DNA of 12,281 nt, taken from positions 1-12,281 of the forward strand of contig JAAMXP010004191.1 in the NCBI GenBank assembly GCA_019693395.1. Direction: 5' to 3'. Position numbers and translations under genes: made by a program. Position 1 is the first letter of the stretch. Each line of letters starts with the position of its first letter. The notes under the pieces are model-generated. The model searched no databases and was not told the DNA's origin. It saw only the letters and a list, made by a program, of their open reading frames with translations. Below, in pieces: positions 1 through 8,812 of this stretch. The stretch comes from Ettlia oleoabundans. Its lineage: Eukaryota > Chlorophyta > Chlorophyceae > Chlamydomonadales.

Positions 1-648
1 AGTGGCACGCACACCCGTGCCAGGAAAGAACATGGTCAACTGGTTGGTTGTCCTGCAGCACACAATTACAAAACGTTATGAATCAGCCAATTTCAAAGTC
101 CGCAACGAACTTGGCCATATGCACAGGCAGCAATTGCTGCTCAGCGGCCGTCATGATATGGTGCGTTGCAGGCGTCCGTGCTACTGGCTGCAATACGCAT
201 GCGTCAACACTTACTTGGAGCACTGCTCACTTCCCAAATATCCTGCAGGTTAGGGTATGACGTCGTTCTGTCATGCGTAACACCTGGCATGGCATGGCGT
301 CCGCTGGCGGCGGGGGAGAGGGGAGGGGACAGAGCTCTGGCTGCTAGCAAACAAGCTACTGCACTTACCGTCGCGGCCGCTGCATTGTTGCTTCTGGCCG
401 CTCAGGGTGATGTATTTGCGACCCGAGTTCAAAGCAGGCAATGCTTGCGAGGACGCGCCTGCGGGCATGCATTCGGGTTGGTGGGCGAGCGCAGCATTGG
501 TGAGGAGGCTCGCGGCAAGTGTATGGCAGCATCAACAGCACTCCGGGCGGGCGTCAACCCGTTCACAGGGAAGAGGGGCGGCCAGCTAGCCGGACCACTC
601 ACCTGCGAACAGCAGCAGGACTGCGCAGGTGAACGCCAGCGTCTGCAT
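1..648 (-). CDS. 5' end of a secreted Cys-rich repeat protein, paralogue of the gene at 9630-12264 (runs off left edge)
   Basis: Exons (sense order) 648-603, 458-369, 242-215 and 52-1, joined by GT-AG introns with matching phases; the fourth exon continues past the window. The start is an ATG at 648 that opens a hydrophobic leader (MQTLAFTCAVLLLFAG), a likely signal peptide, so the product probably enters the secretory pathway. The 72 visible residues include CSGRDGYLGSEQC followed by TMFFPGTGVRAT. These match YLASGQC and TMFFPGKGVRAT in the right-hand gene, and the microexon/exon junction lies at the same place, which independently confirms the model. By analogy, the unseen part may carry more repeats and LCCL domains, but this cannot be seen here. 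Function unknown; an extracellular matrix or glycan-binding role is a guess. The gene starts about 180 nt beyond the poly(A) signal of the upstream carboxypeptidase gene. Confidence 0.8.
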
Positions 649-1094
649 TGGAGATGAGGCTTGTTTGAGGTTCTTGCGAGAAAGAGGCTGCACACGGAAA
701 ATAGGCAGCGGCGGCACTCAGTACTGCTGCTGGAAGTTGCTCAGAATGCGCAGAGCGCACTATGCGGGTTGCAGCCCGCGCAGAGAAATATTTGAAGCAA
801 CATCAATGCATGCACCAGCTCCAGATTTACAAACTGGCAGGGCAGCCAAGAACTGCACTCTGCAACTCCACATTGCATGAATGACTGTGCACACAGGAAT
901 CCGCTGGTGCCAGCTGCTCCTGCTGCCTGTGGCGCTTGCTTCAGTGCCGGCTGCTGGGCCAGATGCTCAAGCGCCCTGTCGCTGCCGCCGCTGGGTTTCA
1001 GCCTGCAGCAGCCTCCATATGCACCCAGCTTCACATCCACAGCGCTTTGGGGTCCCGTCAGGGCTGCCTTGGGCGAGTTTTGAGAGTGAGGCCC
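649..1094 (-). other. Intergenic: carboxypeptidase 3' UTR and promoter of the left-edge gene
   Basis: No exon is supported here. The right part is the 3' UTR of the carboxypeptidase, ending near the TGTAA at 831-827. The remaining roughly 180 nt must hold the promoter and 5' UTR of the gene starting at 648. An AT-rich AAATATTT at about 786-793 is the only TATA-like stretch seen, and its role is uncertain. Open frames on both strands lack splice-consistent homology and look like chance. Confidence 0.5.
827..831 (-). terminator. TGTAA poly(A) signal of the carboxypeptidase gene
   Basis: TGTAA in the sense orientation, about 265 nt after the stop codon at 1095-1097. TGTAA is the usual green-algal polyadenylation signal, and it is the only copy I found between the stop and the next gene. 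Cleavage is expected 10-20 nt further left. Confidence 0.6.
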
Positions 1095-4000
1095 TCAGAG
1101 GGGCTGCTGGTGCACCCATTGTGCAAAGAGGTACATCGCACGCTCCGGCTGTGTGTACGGCACCATGTGCCCCGCACCCCGCACGGACGCAAAGGTGAGC
1201 TTGCCGTGCCCTGCGGTCCAGCCCCCCACTTGTCCAGTGGTAGAGCGCCATGCGCACCAGGGTGAGGTGAGGGGGAGGCCCAGGGAGCGCACCCAGCGGC
1301 GGGTACCAATCACTGCATCATCACGCGGAGGCAGGCAACCAGTGGTCGGCAAGGCCCAGCAGGGGCACACATGCAGGGGCACAGAGGGGCAAGGCAGTCA
1401 GACAGGGGGCTGAAGGAGCCAGAAATGCAGACGGGCAGGCGGATGAGCAGGCGCCTGTTTCTGACAAGCCTAAAACAGCAAACATCATCAAACCCAGCAA
1501 CCCGCTGCTGCCAGCTGGGCTTCCGAGCGCCGCAGGACCTTTCCTCCCACTGCCCCATCCTGTACTCCACTCAATGTTTTGCGCCTGCACCTCGCCACGT
1601 CAGCGAAAACGACTGACCTGGCACTATAGCATCCACGTCACCACTGTACACCAGTATGCGTATGTCCTCCTCCAGGAGACGGTGGTACAGCGGCACCATG
1701 GAAGAAAGCAGGTCGCGCCTGAAGGGGGCCACGGCATGACAACCAGGGGGATGAGGAAGCGAGGGGGAAGGCTGCAAAGGCAGGAGGGCATTGGTGATTG
1801 CGAGAAATAATAATGCAAAGATGACTGACACGTGGGATTGTTTCGGACACACCGCGAACACACGGCAACTGCAGCATGGACGCCAGCAGTTGCGCAGTTC
1901 ACTCGCAAACGCACGGCACAGCCCTCACCGCCCGGACTTTCCTGCCGGCTGCCTCCTTCCTAAACTTCAGTCAGCAGGCCAGACCCTGGCAGGCCGCCCT
2001 CAATCATCGTAACAAGGGTGGTGGCTCAACCCACCGTGCCCAAATTGCACAGCCTTTGTGTACCCATTCGCGCACCCATTGCCAGCCCACCCACCTTGAG
2101 TAGCTGATGCGTGGCGTGCAGTCCTGCCAGGGGCCCGGCAGCTGGCCGCTTGTGTTGGCGTGCAGTGCTGCCTGTACCTCAGGGCGGTTGAGGTACGCCT
2201 CCGTCTCGCTGTCAATACAGGGGTCGTACCGCGGGCCTGCACACGAGTACAGCAATCACAAGGACTCAAGGCTCACAAAGGAGCCACAACTGAGTTTGTA
2301 GGTTTGCAACAATGTGCAGTGACGCGTACTGCTCCCTTCTGGGGATGTGGGTTTGAGCGGGTGCCGACGGTGGTTGTGTGAGGGTGGTGACCATATTTAT
2401 GAGAAACATTTGAGAGCAAGGCAGGACGCAGGATGAGCGAGGGCGTAACGAACGAGATGTCTAATACTTAAGGAACTTTATCGGAAGGACGGGTGCAGGT
2501 AAAGGCGGCCAAATGCAATCAGAGCTGCATACCCATTCCAGCAAGGGGAGCGGCACACTGGAGCGGTTGGTGGGATGCTAGTAGTGGCTGGAGCAATGGA
2601 GCGACTCAAAGCCCACTGCGACTTACTGCTACGGTTGATGAGGGGGCGAGAGCTCAGGCCCGCTGGGTGGTCCTGCAGCATCAGTGCCAGCTGGCGTGCC
2701 GCCTTGGCAGGGCCCGACAGACATATGTCCGCATCTGCAGAGAAAGAGGTGGGGAGGGTGGGGCTAGGGTGTGTGGAAACAGGACCTGAAAGGGTGCATG
2801 CAGGATATTTCCAGGCTGTGCGGAATATAACAAAATATGATTACGAGAGGCATGGCAGAGGATGGCACAAGAATCCCCGGTCTGTAACGCCCGGCTACAT
2901 GCTGGTGGCAATCCACCAACTGCAACAGAACAAGTGGCAATTCAATTGTGTGTGCTGCCTGCAGCCTGCCACTCCACTCCAGCAGTGCCAAGCAGAACAC
3001 TCACATATGTCGTCTGCATGCAGGGGAGAAACCCAGGCCAGGGCCAGCAGCCCTGGTGAGGTGATCGAACAGCGTCTCAACGCAGGCCAGCCAACAGCGT
3101 TAACTGCCACGCTTAAGGGGCAGCACAGCCAATGTCATGGCCGCTGACGGTGCATCTAGAGCTCTTAACCCCTGTCAGGCACAACCATGGCGGCTAGCTG
3201 GCTGGCTGGCTGCCTGGTTGAGAGTTGAGCGATACGCCTGGCAGGTCGTTACCCACCCTCCTTTCTATACTCTGTTTATGTAAGCATCACCACAAAGTGC
3301 CCCCACTCACAGATGTTGATGCCCCCCATCTCCTCCATCGCCTGGTTGACCCACTTGTCGCACTCCTCAGCCGTGCTGCCTGCCAAGGGGGCCGCCCCCA
3401 CCCGTGCCCGCTCCTCTACTGCCGCCACAAACTCATCACCTTCTTGTTCCTGCTCCTCCCCATCCTGCAGCGGGCGTGCGTGCAGGCAGGCTGGCTGGCA
3501 GGCAGCACAGCAGCATGCCAGTGGAGGGTGCAACACTCTACAGTGCACTGCTTGCTAATGGCACATACGCTGAAATCACGTCTTCAGCACCAAACGTAGT
3601 ATCCTTCCCTCTTACTCCCACCTCCCAAGGAGCATGACTTGTCAAGCAGTCCGTTTCTGGCAGTCCCGCCTGCCACTCCCACTATCGCAAAACAACCTTG
3701 CCAACATGCCAGCAACCGATGCTCATGTCTCCCACTTTACGTTCCCTCACCACTTATTCCCTCTTCCCAACTCCTCCCTCTCTTCGTATCCCGCACCCCT
3801 ACACATATCAGCCCACCAATCCCCTCCCACCCCCAACGCCCACGCGCCCACCCCCACCATCAGCGGGTTGATGTGGGCAAAGTCACACGTGTCCATCGCT
3901 CCCTCCCTGACTTCAGTGCTGACAATGCCGTGGCTCCACCAAAACTCAAGCGCCCCCCGGCTGTCCGTTTCAGGGTCGGTCAACGCGTTGCCTGCACCAG

Positions 4001-6193
4001 GCCAGGCGAGGCAGCGGCGGCTCTATATGGCTAACATACATTCAAACCCTACCCCTCACCTTTCCAGCTGAACTTGTAGCAGCGGACAGTGGCCCCACAG
4101 TGCTGAAATCGCACGTCTCCTTTATGCCATCTGCCGCCTCGGTGCTGACGATGCCGTGGGTCCACCAGAAATCAACGGCGGCTCGGTTGTCGGTGGGGGC
4201 GTCGGACCAGGCATTGCCTGCTAGGAGCCGAAGCAAGCCGGGACCAGCCGGGGCGGACCATATCGAGCTGTAAGGAGCCCCCCCATATGGCATGCAGCAA
4301 CCCGCGCCCCCAGCACGCAGCCAAAAGTGGGGGGCGGCCCCAGCGCACAATAAGCGCACACCTCCAGGCCGGTTGTTGAGCACGGCAGAAGGTGTTCCGC
4401 CACAGTGCGTCATTGCTTCAGCACAGCCGGCCAGCTGACTTCACCCCCGCCCCCCACTAGAGTCTATCAACACCCCACCCAGCCACCCATTCAATCGAGC
4501 AGGCAGCTGCAAAGCCAGTCGACCCCACACCCACCCACCCATCACCCACCCAGCCACTGAGCCGACCAAACGCCACCCACTCACCCACAAGGAAGCCCTG
4601 CAGGTTGATGGGCTGCTCAGCGGAGTCGTGGCGGTTGCCCCGCAGGATCTCGTCCGCCAGGTTGGGCACATCTGCACAGAAGAGTGGAGAGGCCAAAGGT
4701 TGAATAAAGGCAGGACAGAAGGAGCAAGCGGCCAAAAACGGGAGACAGATGAGCTGCATTTGCATGGTGAGCAGGGTGTGGCTGGAGTACCCAAGCCATG
4801 GTGTGGCAGCTGCACAATTGACGCAGGTAGCCAGGGATTCAATTGGCGCGGGAACGCGGCAGCTTCCGTTCTCTGCATCACTTACAGTGTCCCGCATAGC
4901 TCTCGCCCGACAGCCAGAAGTTGTGGGACCGGTACTGCGGAAAACGATCCAGCCAGCGCAGCAGGAACTGGCGGGAGTCAGCAGCTGTGCGCCGATCGCC
5001 TGCGCCGTAGGGAACAGTGAAAAGAAAGTGGCCAGGCGCAGGCATCATCAAACAATCAGCGTCACTGCCTCTTGATTAGTCTCACTGGCCACTGCTGTTG
5101 CTATGCACCACAGGCAAGCAGGGCGTTCAGGGACAACATACTGCCCCTGCACTTGTTTTCTTGTACAGCAGTGTACACTATGTTGACTGATGCCACCTGG
5201 GTCCACACGGGCAGGGCGCCTGCCTGCCCGTCCACCGCTGTCCTGCACTGTTTCGCTTGCTGCAACGCACCTACGCGAGCGTCGGCGCTGTCGTTGCTGT
5301 AGCTGAAGCCCACAAAGGCCGGGCTTTCCAAGTAGAGCATGTTGGCCACACTGCAAACGGTGGCCGGACAACACTTCTGCCATCAGCGGCGATGCCAGTC
5401 CCTTGCCCCCTTTCCAATTTGACCACCCGCTATTACCTGGTAATGGTAGCGATGTGACATGCTGGACTGCTGGACCCCTCCTTGCCCTCGCTCCCCTCAA
5501 ATCCCCACATGCCACAACTCTCGGCTCACTTGTTCCAGGCAAACTGGTTGGGTATGAGGCGCTTTCCACCAGGTGTGGGGTAGAAGGGGCCCAGCTCAGA
5601 CAGGAACCCACCACCCAGCGAGGAGCAGCCAGGCCCGCCATTGAGCCACAGCACCAGGGGATCCGTCCTGCAGGAAAGAAGGAGGCGCGACTTACCGAGA
5701 ATATTACAAAGAGTCTATTGCTCAGTCGAACAGACATTGGCTGGCAGCCAACTGAAAGGCTCAGGGTGGGTAAGCGGCCACGGAGGGTGTAGGCTGGTGT
5801 CTCGCCTGGGCTTGCTGGTGCTCTCCACAAAGGCATAAAACAACGCGCGTCCTGCCTTCTCGTCCACGGTGACATAGCTGCAGCAGAGAGGGAAAGCAGT
5901 TCAGGTCTAGCGGGTCGAGCAAGCGAACAGCGATGGATATGGGATGGCGGTGGATGTGGAGGGGCAGCGGCAGCGGCGACGCACCCTGAGAAGAGGCGCA
6001 GGTCCTGCTCGCTTGGCGCCCCTGGCAGGCGCGCGATGTCAACTTGGTCCGCCAGCGCTTCGGGCGTATACTCCGAGCTCAGCCAGCCATCACGGAGCCC
6101 AGCAAAAAGCCCTGCGGACGTCTCGATCACCGGCCGCCCAGTTGCGCACGCCACTAGCGCCAGCAGCATCAATACACACTGATAGGTGTTCAT
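1095..6193 (-). CDS. Serine carboxypeptidase (peptidase family S10), secreted or vacuolar
   Basis: Exons (sense order): 6193-5985, 5877-5806, 5667-5530, 5350-5271, 4999-4886, 4671-4585, then 4217-4060 (7a) or 3991-3858 (7b), then 3464-3311, 2734-2627, 2236-2095, 1718-1618, 1312-1095. All phases fit, giving 526 aa with 7a or 518 aa with 7b, close to the usual plant/algal S10 length. Family hallmarks in order: signal peptide at residues 1-19; [23 protein letters not shown] with the carboxylate-binding Asn; [11 protein letters not shown]; catalytic Ser200 in GESYAGHY; GN-x2-(S/T)D at the start of exon 7; YDPC; the acid motif GDVD (447-450); His503 in GAGHMVP. It should remove C-terminal residues from peptides at acidic pH in the vacuole or outside the cell; some plant relatives are acyltransferases, so exact substrates are open. 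The ATG at 6193 directly precedes the leader. Intron 2 has a GC donor. Codon-level identification is firm; which exon 7 is used is not. Confidence 0.95.
3197..3212. repeat. (GCTG)4 microsatellite in intron 8
   Basis: Four perfect GCTG units within a longer GGCTGG-rich stretch in the 576-nt intron after exon 8 of the carboxypeptidase. No function is suggested. Confidence 0.7.
3821..3855 (-). promoter_or_regulatory. G-run tract abutting the donor of exon 7b
   Basis: On the sense strand the donor of exon 7b (ATG|GT at 3857-3856) is followed at once by six runs of three to five G within 35 nt, with loops of 1-5 nt. This meets the usual pattern for an intramolecular G-quadruplex in RNA. G-runs just inside introns are also known binding sites for hnRNP H/F-type splicing factors in other eukaryotes. 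A role in choosing between exons 7a and 7b is an inference. Confidence 0.45.
3858..3991 (-). other. Alternative exon 7b of the carboxypeptidase
   Basis: 134 nt with acceptor GGTGCAG and donor ATG|GTGGGG. It enters in phase 1 (g|gc completes the Gly of the GN motif) and leaves in phase 0, exactly like exon 7a. It encodes 44 residues beginning [12 protein letters not shown] and containing [11 protein letters not shown] and DTCDF. About 24 of these 44 positions are identical to exon 7a. It has no internal stop, so it is not visibly decayed. Joined from exon 6 to exon 8 it gives a 518-aa enzyme. Its donor matches consensus less well than that of 7a, so it could be the minor form. Confidence 0.85.
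4060..4217 (-). other. Alternative exon 7a of the carboxypeptidase
   Basis: 158 nt with acceptor CTAGCAG and donor AAG|GTGAGG, entering in phase 1 and leaving in phase 0. It encodes 52 residues beginning [12 protein letters not shown] and containing [11 protein letters not shown] and ETCDF. In S10 enzymes the segment after the GN-x2-(S/T)D motif leads into the helical insertion (cap) domain beside the substrate cleft. It carries eight more residues at its end (SAATSSAGK region) than exon 7b. The 68-nt gap to 7b is much shorter than any other intron of this gene. Confidence 0.87.
4523..4551 (-). promoter_or_regulatory. G-run tract in intron 6, upstream of the alternative exons
   Basis: In the sense strand, six runs of three or four G occur in 29 nt, with loops of 1-4 nt, about 35 nt after the exon 6 donor at 4584. 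Further G-runs follow at about 4447-4457 and 4474-4489. The pattern is G-quadruplex-competent. Because it sits in the intron whose acceptor must choose between 7a and 7b, it is a candidate splicing control element; this is inferred from position only. Confidence 0.4.
5668..5805 (-). other. GC-AG intron 2 of the carboxypeptidase gene
   Basis: The conserved junction [15 protein letters not shown] demands a phase-2 exit from exon 2. The only site giving it is CAG|GCGAGA at 5806/5805; no GT in that exon has the right phase. The acceptor is CCTGCAG. GC donors are a recognised minor class handled by the major spliceosome. Confidence 0.8.
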
Positions 6194-6643
6194 GATTGCG
6201 AGCGTTGTGCGGGTGCAGCTACCCAGGTTTGGGGTTTATTGGTAGGATGGCCGATGGCTGAGCTGGCCAAGCCTAAAGCTTGTGGTTGGCAGCGGCCCTT
6301 GGACTGCTTGCCATGGTCATCAATACATTATTATCGTGTAACTGGAGCGCACGGTGGTGATATTTGCGTCTAGCATCGCCACCGCCAGTGATGCCCAGGC
6401 ACCACCAGTGCACTAGCTCAAATGTCGAGGATTGCGTCATTACAGAATTACACACCCATAAAAGTGCTGCCATGCATATCCATTGCCCAAGTACTACACT
6501 AGTTGCATTTGGCAGTGAATATATGATTATTTACTCAATCATGCTGCGAGATTATTGCGGCACAGCCAGGGCCTGTTCAGCACTTGTTGCGAGAGGAGGT
6601 CAGCCATCCACGCCATCAGATCACAAGGAGTCGTGGGCCATGT
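6194..6643 (-). other. Intergenic: esterase 3' UTR and carboxypeptidase promoter
   Basis: No coding exon is supported. The right half is the 3' UTR of the esterase gene, with two TGTAA motifs. The left part is upstream of the carboxypeptidase ATG at 6193. A CCAAT box in sense orientation at 6242-6238, some 45 nt before the ATG, may be chance. The stretch around 6320-6345 and 6505-6555 is AT-rich compared with the genes. Confidence 0.5.
6440..6452 (-). terminator. Paired TGTAA poly(A) signals of the esterase gene
   Basis: Two sense-strand TGTAA motifs (6452-6448 and 6444-6440), about 195 nt after the stop codon at 6646-6644. This spacing is normal for a green-algal 3' UTR. Confidence 0.6.
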
Positions 6644-8812
6644 CTACGCGGCGTGTCTTTGAGTGCCCTTCTCACCACGGTCCTTCAAGCCGGCTGCCAG
6701 CCCTTGTTGCTGCTGCATGAGTTTGGCAACTAGAGGATCCAAGCATTGCGCCAGCAGCTCATGCCCAGCAGCATTAGGATGCAGGGCGTCAGGCATCACT
6801 GCCACGTCGATTGCACGCTTGTCTGGTGTGAGGAAGCGTTCTCCACAGTCCAAAAAGTGGAGCATCGGGTCCAGGCGCGTGTAGTCCCTGCCAGCGGTGG
6901 ACGGGGGTGGGTGTGGGTCAGGGTACTTGTAGCGTGTTTCAAGCATGTAGCAGGCAGACCGTGTTGCTATTGCCACTGTGGAGTCTGGCAGGAGGCCGCA
7001 TTCACAGTTACCACGAGGGAACCAATCCCTTGTGGGTCGTACACTGCGATCCAAAGTATATGGGGCCGCCACCAGCCACAGCCCACCTGAAGTGCAAGTT
7101 AGTGAGCTCAAAGGGCTGTGTGTACACCGAGGGCCACTGGAAGTAGCGGTGCCCGGGCCTGTCGCCCCCCCGCGGCAGCAGGGCTAGAAGGATCACATGT
7201 GTGGTAGGCAACATGTCCCGCAACATGTGCAGCGTCTGCAGCACCCTGTACTCACACACAGCGACAGTGGCGGCGGCAGATCAGTCTAGCCTGTAAGGCC
7301 CTCCAGTACTGGCAGGCAGCCATTGACCCACCGCAAACCAGGTCCATGCCGCCTGCCTGCCTTCCCGCGTGCCGCGCTGCATACGCAGGCTTGAAGAGCT
7401 TCCCTTCCTCCTGCTCAACTCCTCTCCCAAGCGCGAGTCTGCCCTGCCCGTCTGCTCCATTGGAACCCACCTGAGAGTGACCCCAGGCACCGCCCTCATC
7501 ACCGCCTCCTCGGCTCTGTGCGCGTCAGGGGCATCCCATGCTGCAGCCCCCAGGTCATTGGTCCCAATCAGCAGCACCGCCACCTTCGGCTGTAGCAGCA
7601 CCGGTGGCAGCAGCGGCATGGTGAACATGGCAGTGACCGCAACAGCGGAGCAACAGCAGCTGGCAACAGCGGCAGAGCTGACAGCAAGCCGGCCTATGTG
7701 GATAGCAGAAGGCAGGAACAACAGAGCAGGTTTAATTATTAATAGGTTTGTCGAGAGAGTGAAACAGGTGTGGGTCAGCTGCCGTCGCCTGGTCTCATTC
7801 GCTTGCTTCAGCACATCTTGAAACTGGGACGCCAAGTCTAACCCTCAAACATCACTTACTTACCTTGTGCTTCTGAGGCGTCTCGCCATGCTGCAGGCGC
7901 CACATAAGGTGCGCAGTTTGGTCGCCACCCACCGCCATCACGCCGCCGTTGTATTTGCTGTAATGCTGAGCAAACACGCCTGGCACACCTGATGCAGCGC
8001 CCATCCAAGCGACAGGGCACTTGGGAAGGGTCGGTCATGGTATGTTACGTGCCAACAGCACAAGCAGTACAAGAGTGGCACATTGCAGTGGGTTGCACCC
8101 ACACGTTACCATGCTACAGATCATCCGAGGAGGGATGAACCTATAGCGCACCCACCAACTCCACCCATGCACTCTTCACCTTCGCAGCGCTGACAAGGCT
8201 GGCAAAGGTCAGTGCCAGCCCAGCTTTCGGTGATCGAGTCGCCGAAAAACATGACACCGTAACCCTGCAGGCAGTGCGGGGTGGCCCGGGCCAGGCTGCT
8301 CTGCTGTGAGCCAATCAGCAACAGCCTCCTCAATCAACTGGGAAAGGATGGTTGGTAGCTGACGTTCAGCCAGCAGGTGAATAAGCTGGTGGCTGCGCGG
8401 GCATGGCAACATCCGGGTGGAGCAAGAGACAGTGGCAAACACCTACCTTTGCCCCCTCCTCGTCCGCCTTATCAATGGTTTCCACGTGCTGGGCATGGCA
8501 CGCCATCCACTTGGGGTCTGCACAGCGATGCACAGAGCAGCACTGGAGTTGTGTATCCAAGCAGCTGGTTGACGCTGCGCTCCCGCAGCGCAGTGGTGGT
8601 GGGATCAGGCAAGACCGTGCGCGGCCGCTGCTCCATGTGTGCATAAACCGAACAGTTGGAAACATACCGTCCCGTGGACCGGGTATGGGCTCCACGCCGC
8701 AAACATCTTTGTTGCAAGGGCGAGGATGCCAGCGCAGGCTCCTATCGCGCCCGTGCAACACGTAGCCAAGTGCCACTAGTCCCAAGTATAACAGGATATT
8801 TGAAGACTTCAT
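6644..8812 (-). CDS. GDSL/SGNH esterase, PAF-acetylhydrolase 1b catalytic-subunit type
   Basis: Exons (sense order): 8812-8668, 8517-8447, 8264-8180, 7988-7864, 7589-7471, 7245-7087, 6887-6644; all six introns are GT-AG and in phase, giving 315 aa. SGNH blocks are in order: nucleophile Ser82 in VMFFGDSITE; the glycine block GGDQTAHLMWRL (about 121-132); Asn153 in LIGTNDLG; LLALLPRG; LHFLDCG; and the Asp268/His271 pair in MPDALHPNAAGHELL. The order and spacing fit the PAF-acetylhydrolase 1b alpha family, which hydrolyses short acyl esters; the natural substrate in algae is not known. The N-terminus (MKSSNILLYLGLVALGYVLHG) is a hydrophobic segment, so the enzyme is probably secreted or membrane-anchored, unlike the cytosolic animal proteins. 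ATG 8812 is the first ATG, with A at -3. An unusual Cys cluster (CQPCQRC) follows block I. Confidence 0.93.

Noticed and set aside
2575..3147. Plus-strand frame of 190 codons
   Set aside because: It lies antisense to exon 9 and the introns on either side of it in the carboxypeptidase gene, with no known motif. A chance frame in GC-rich DNA.
3634..4071. Overlapping plus-strand frames of 131-145 codons
   Set aside because: They are shadows of exon 7b and its C-rich (G-rich in sense) flanking intron. The proline/serine-rich translation comes from the CCCACC tract.
3858..4217. Idea that one copy of exon 7 is a dead relic
   Set aside because: Both copies are open, keep the family's FWW-HG and Cys residues, have AG acceptors and GT donors and the same phases, with differences largely conservative. 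Not excluded without transcripts, but less likely.
5048..6193. Uninterrupted 381-codon minus-strand frame from the carboxypeptidase ATG
   Set aside because: Only its first 69 codons are real coding sequence. It then runs through introns 1-4 and reads exons 2-3 in the wrong frame; the true exons in other frames carry the S10 motifs.
8518..8667. Reading the esterase straight through intron 1
   Set aside because: The frame continues, but the block has no similarity to the family. The GT-AG pair at 8667 and 8518 joins PGPRD to DPKWMACH in phase, matching the expected N-terminal region.
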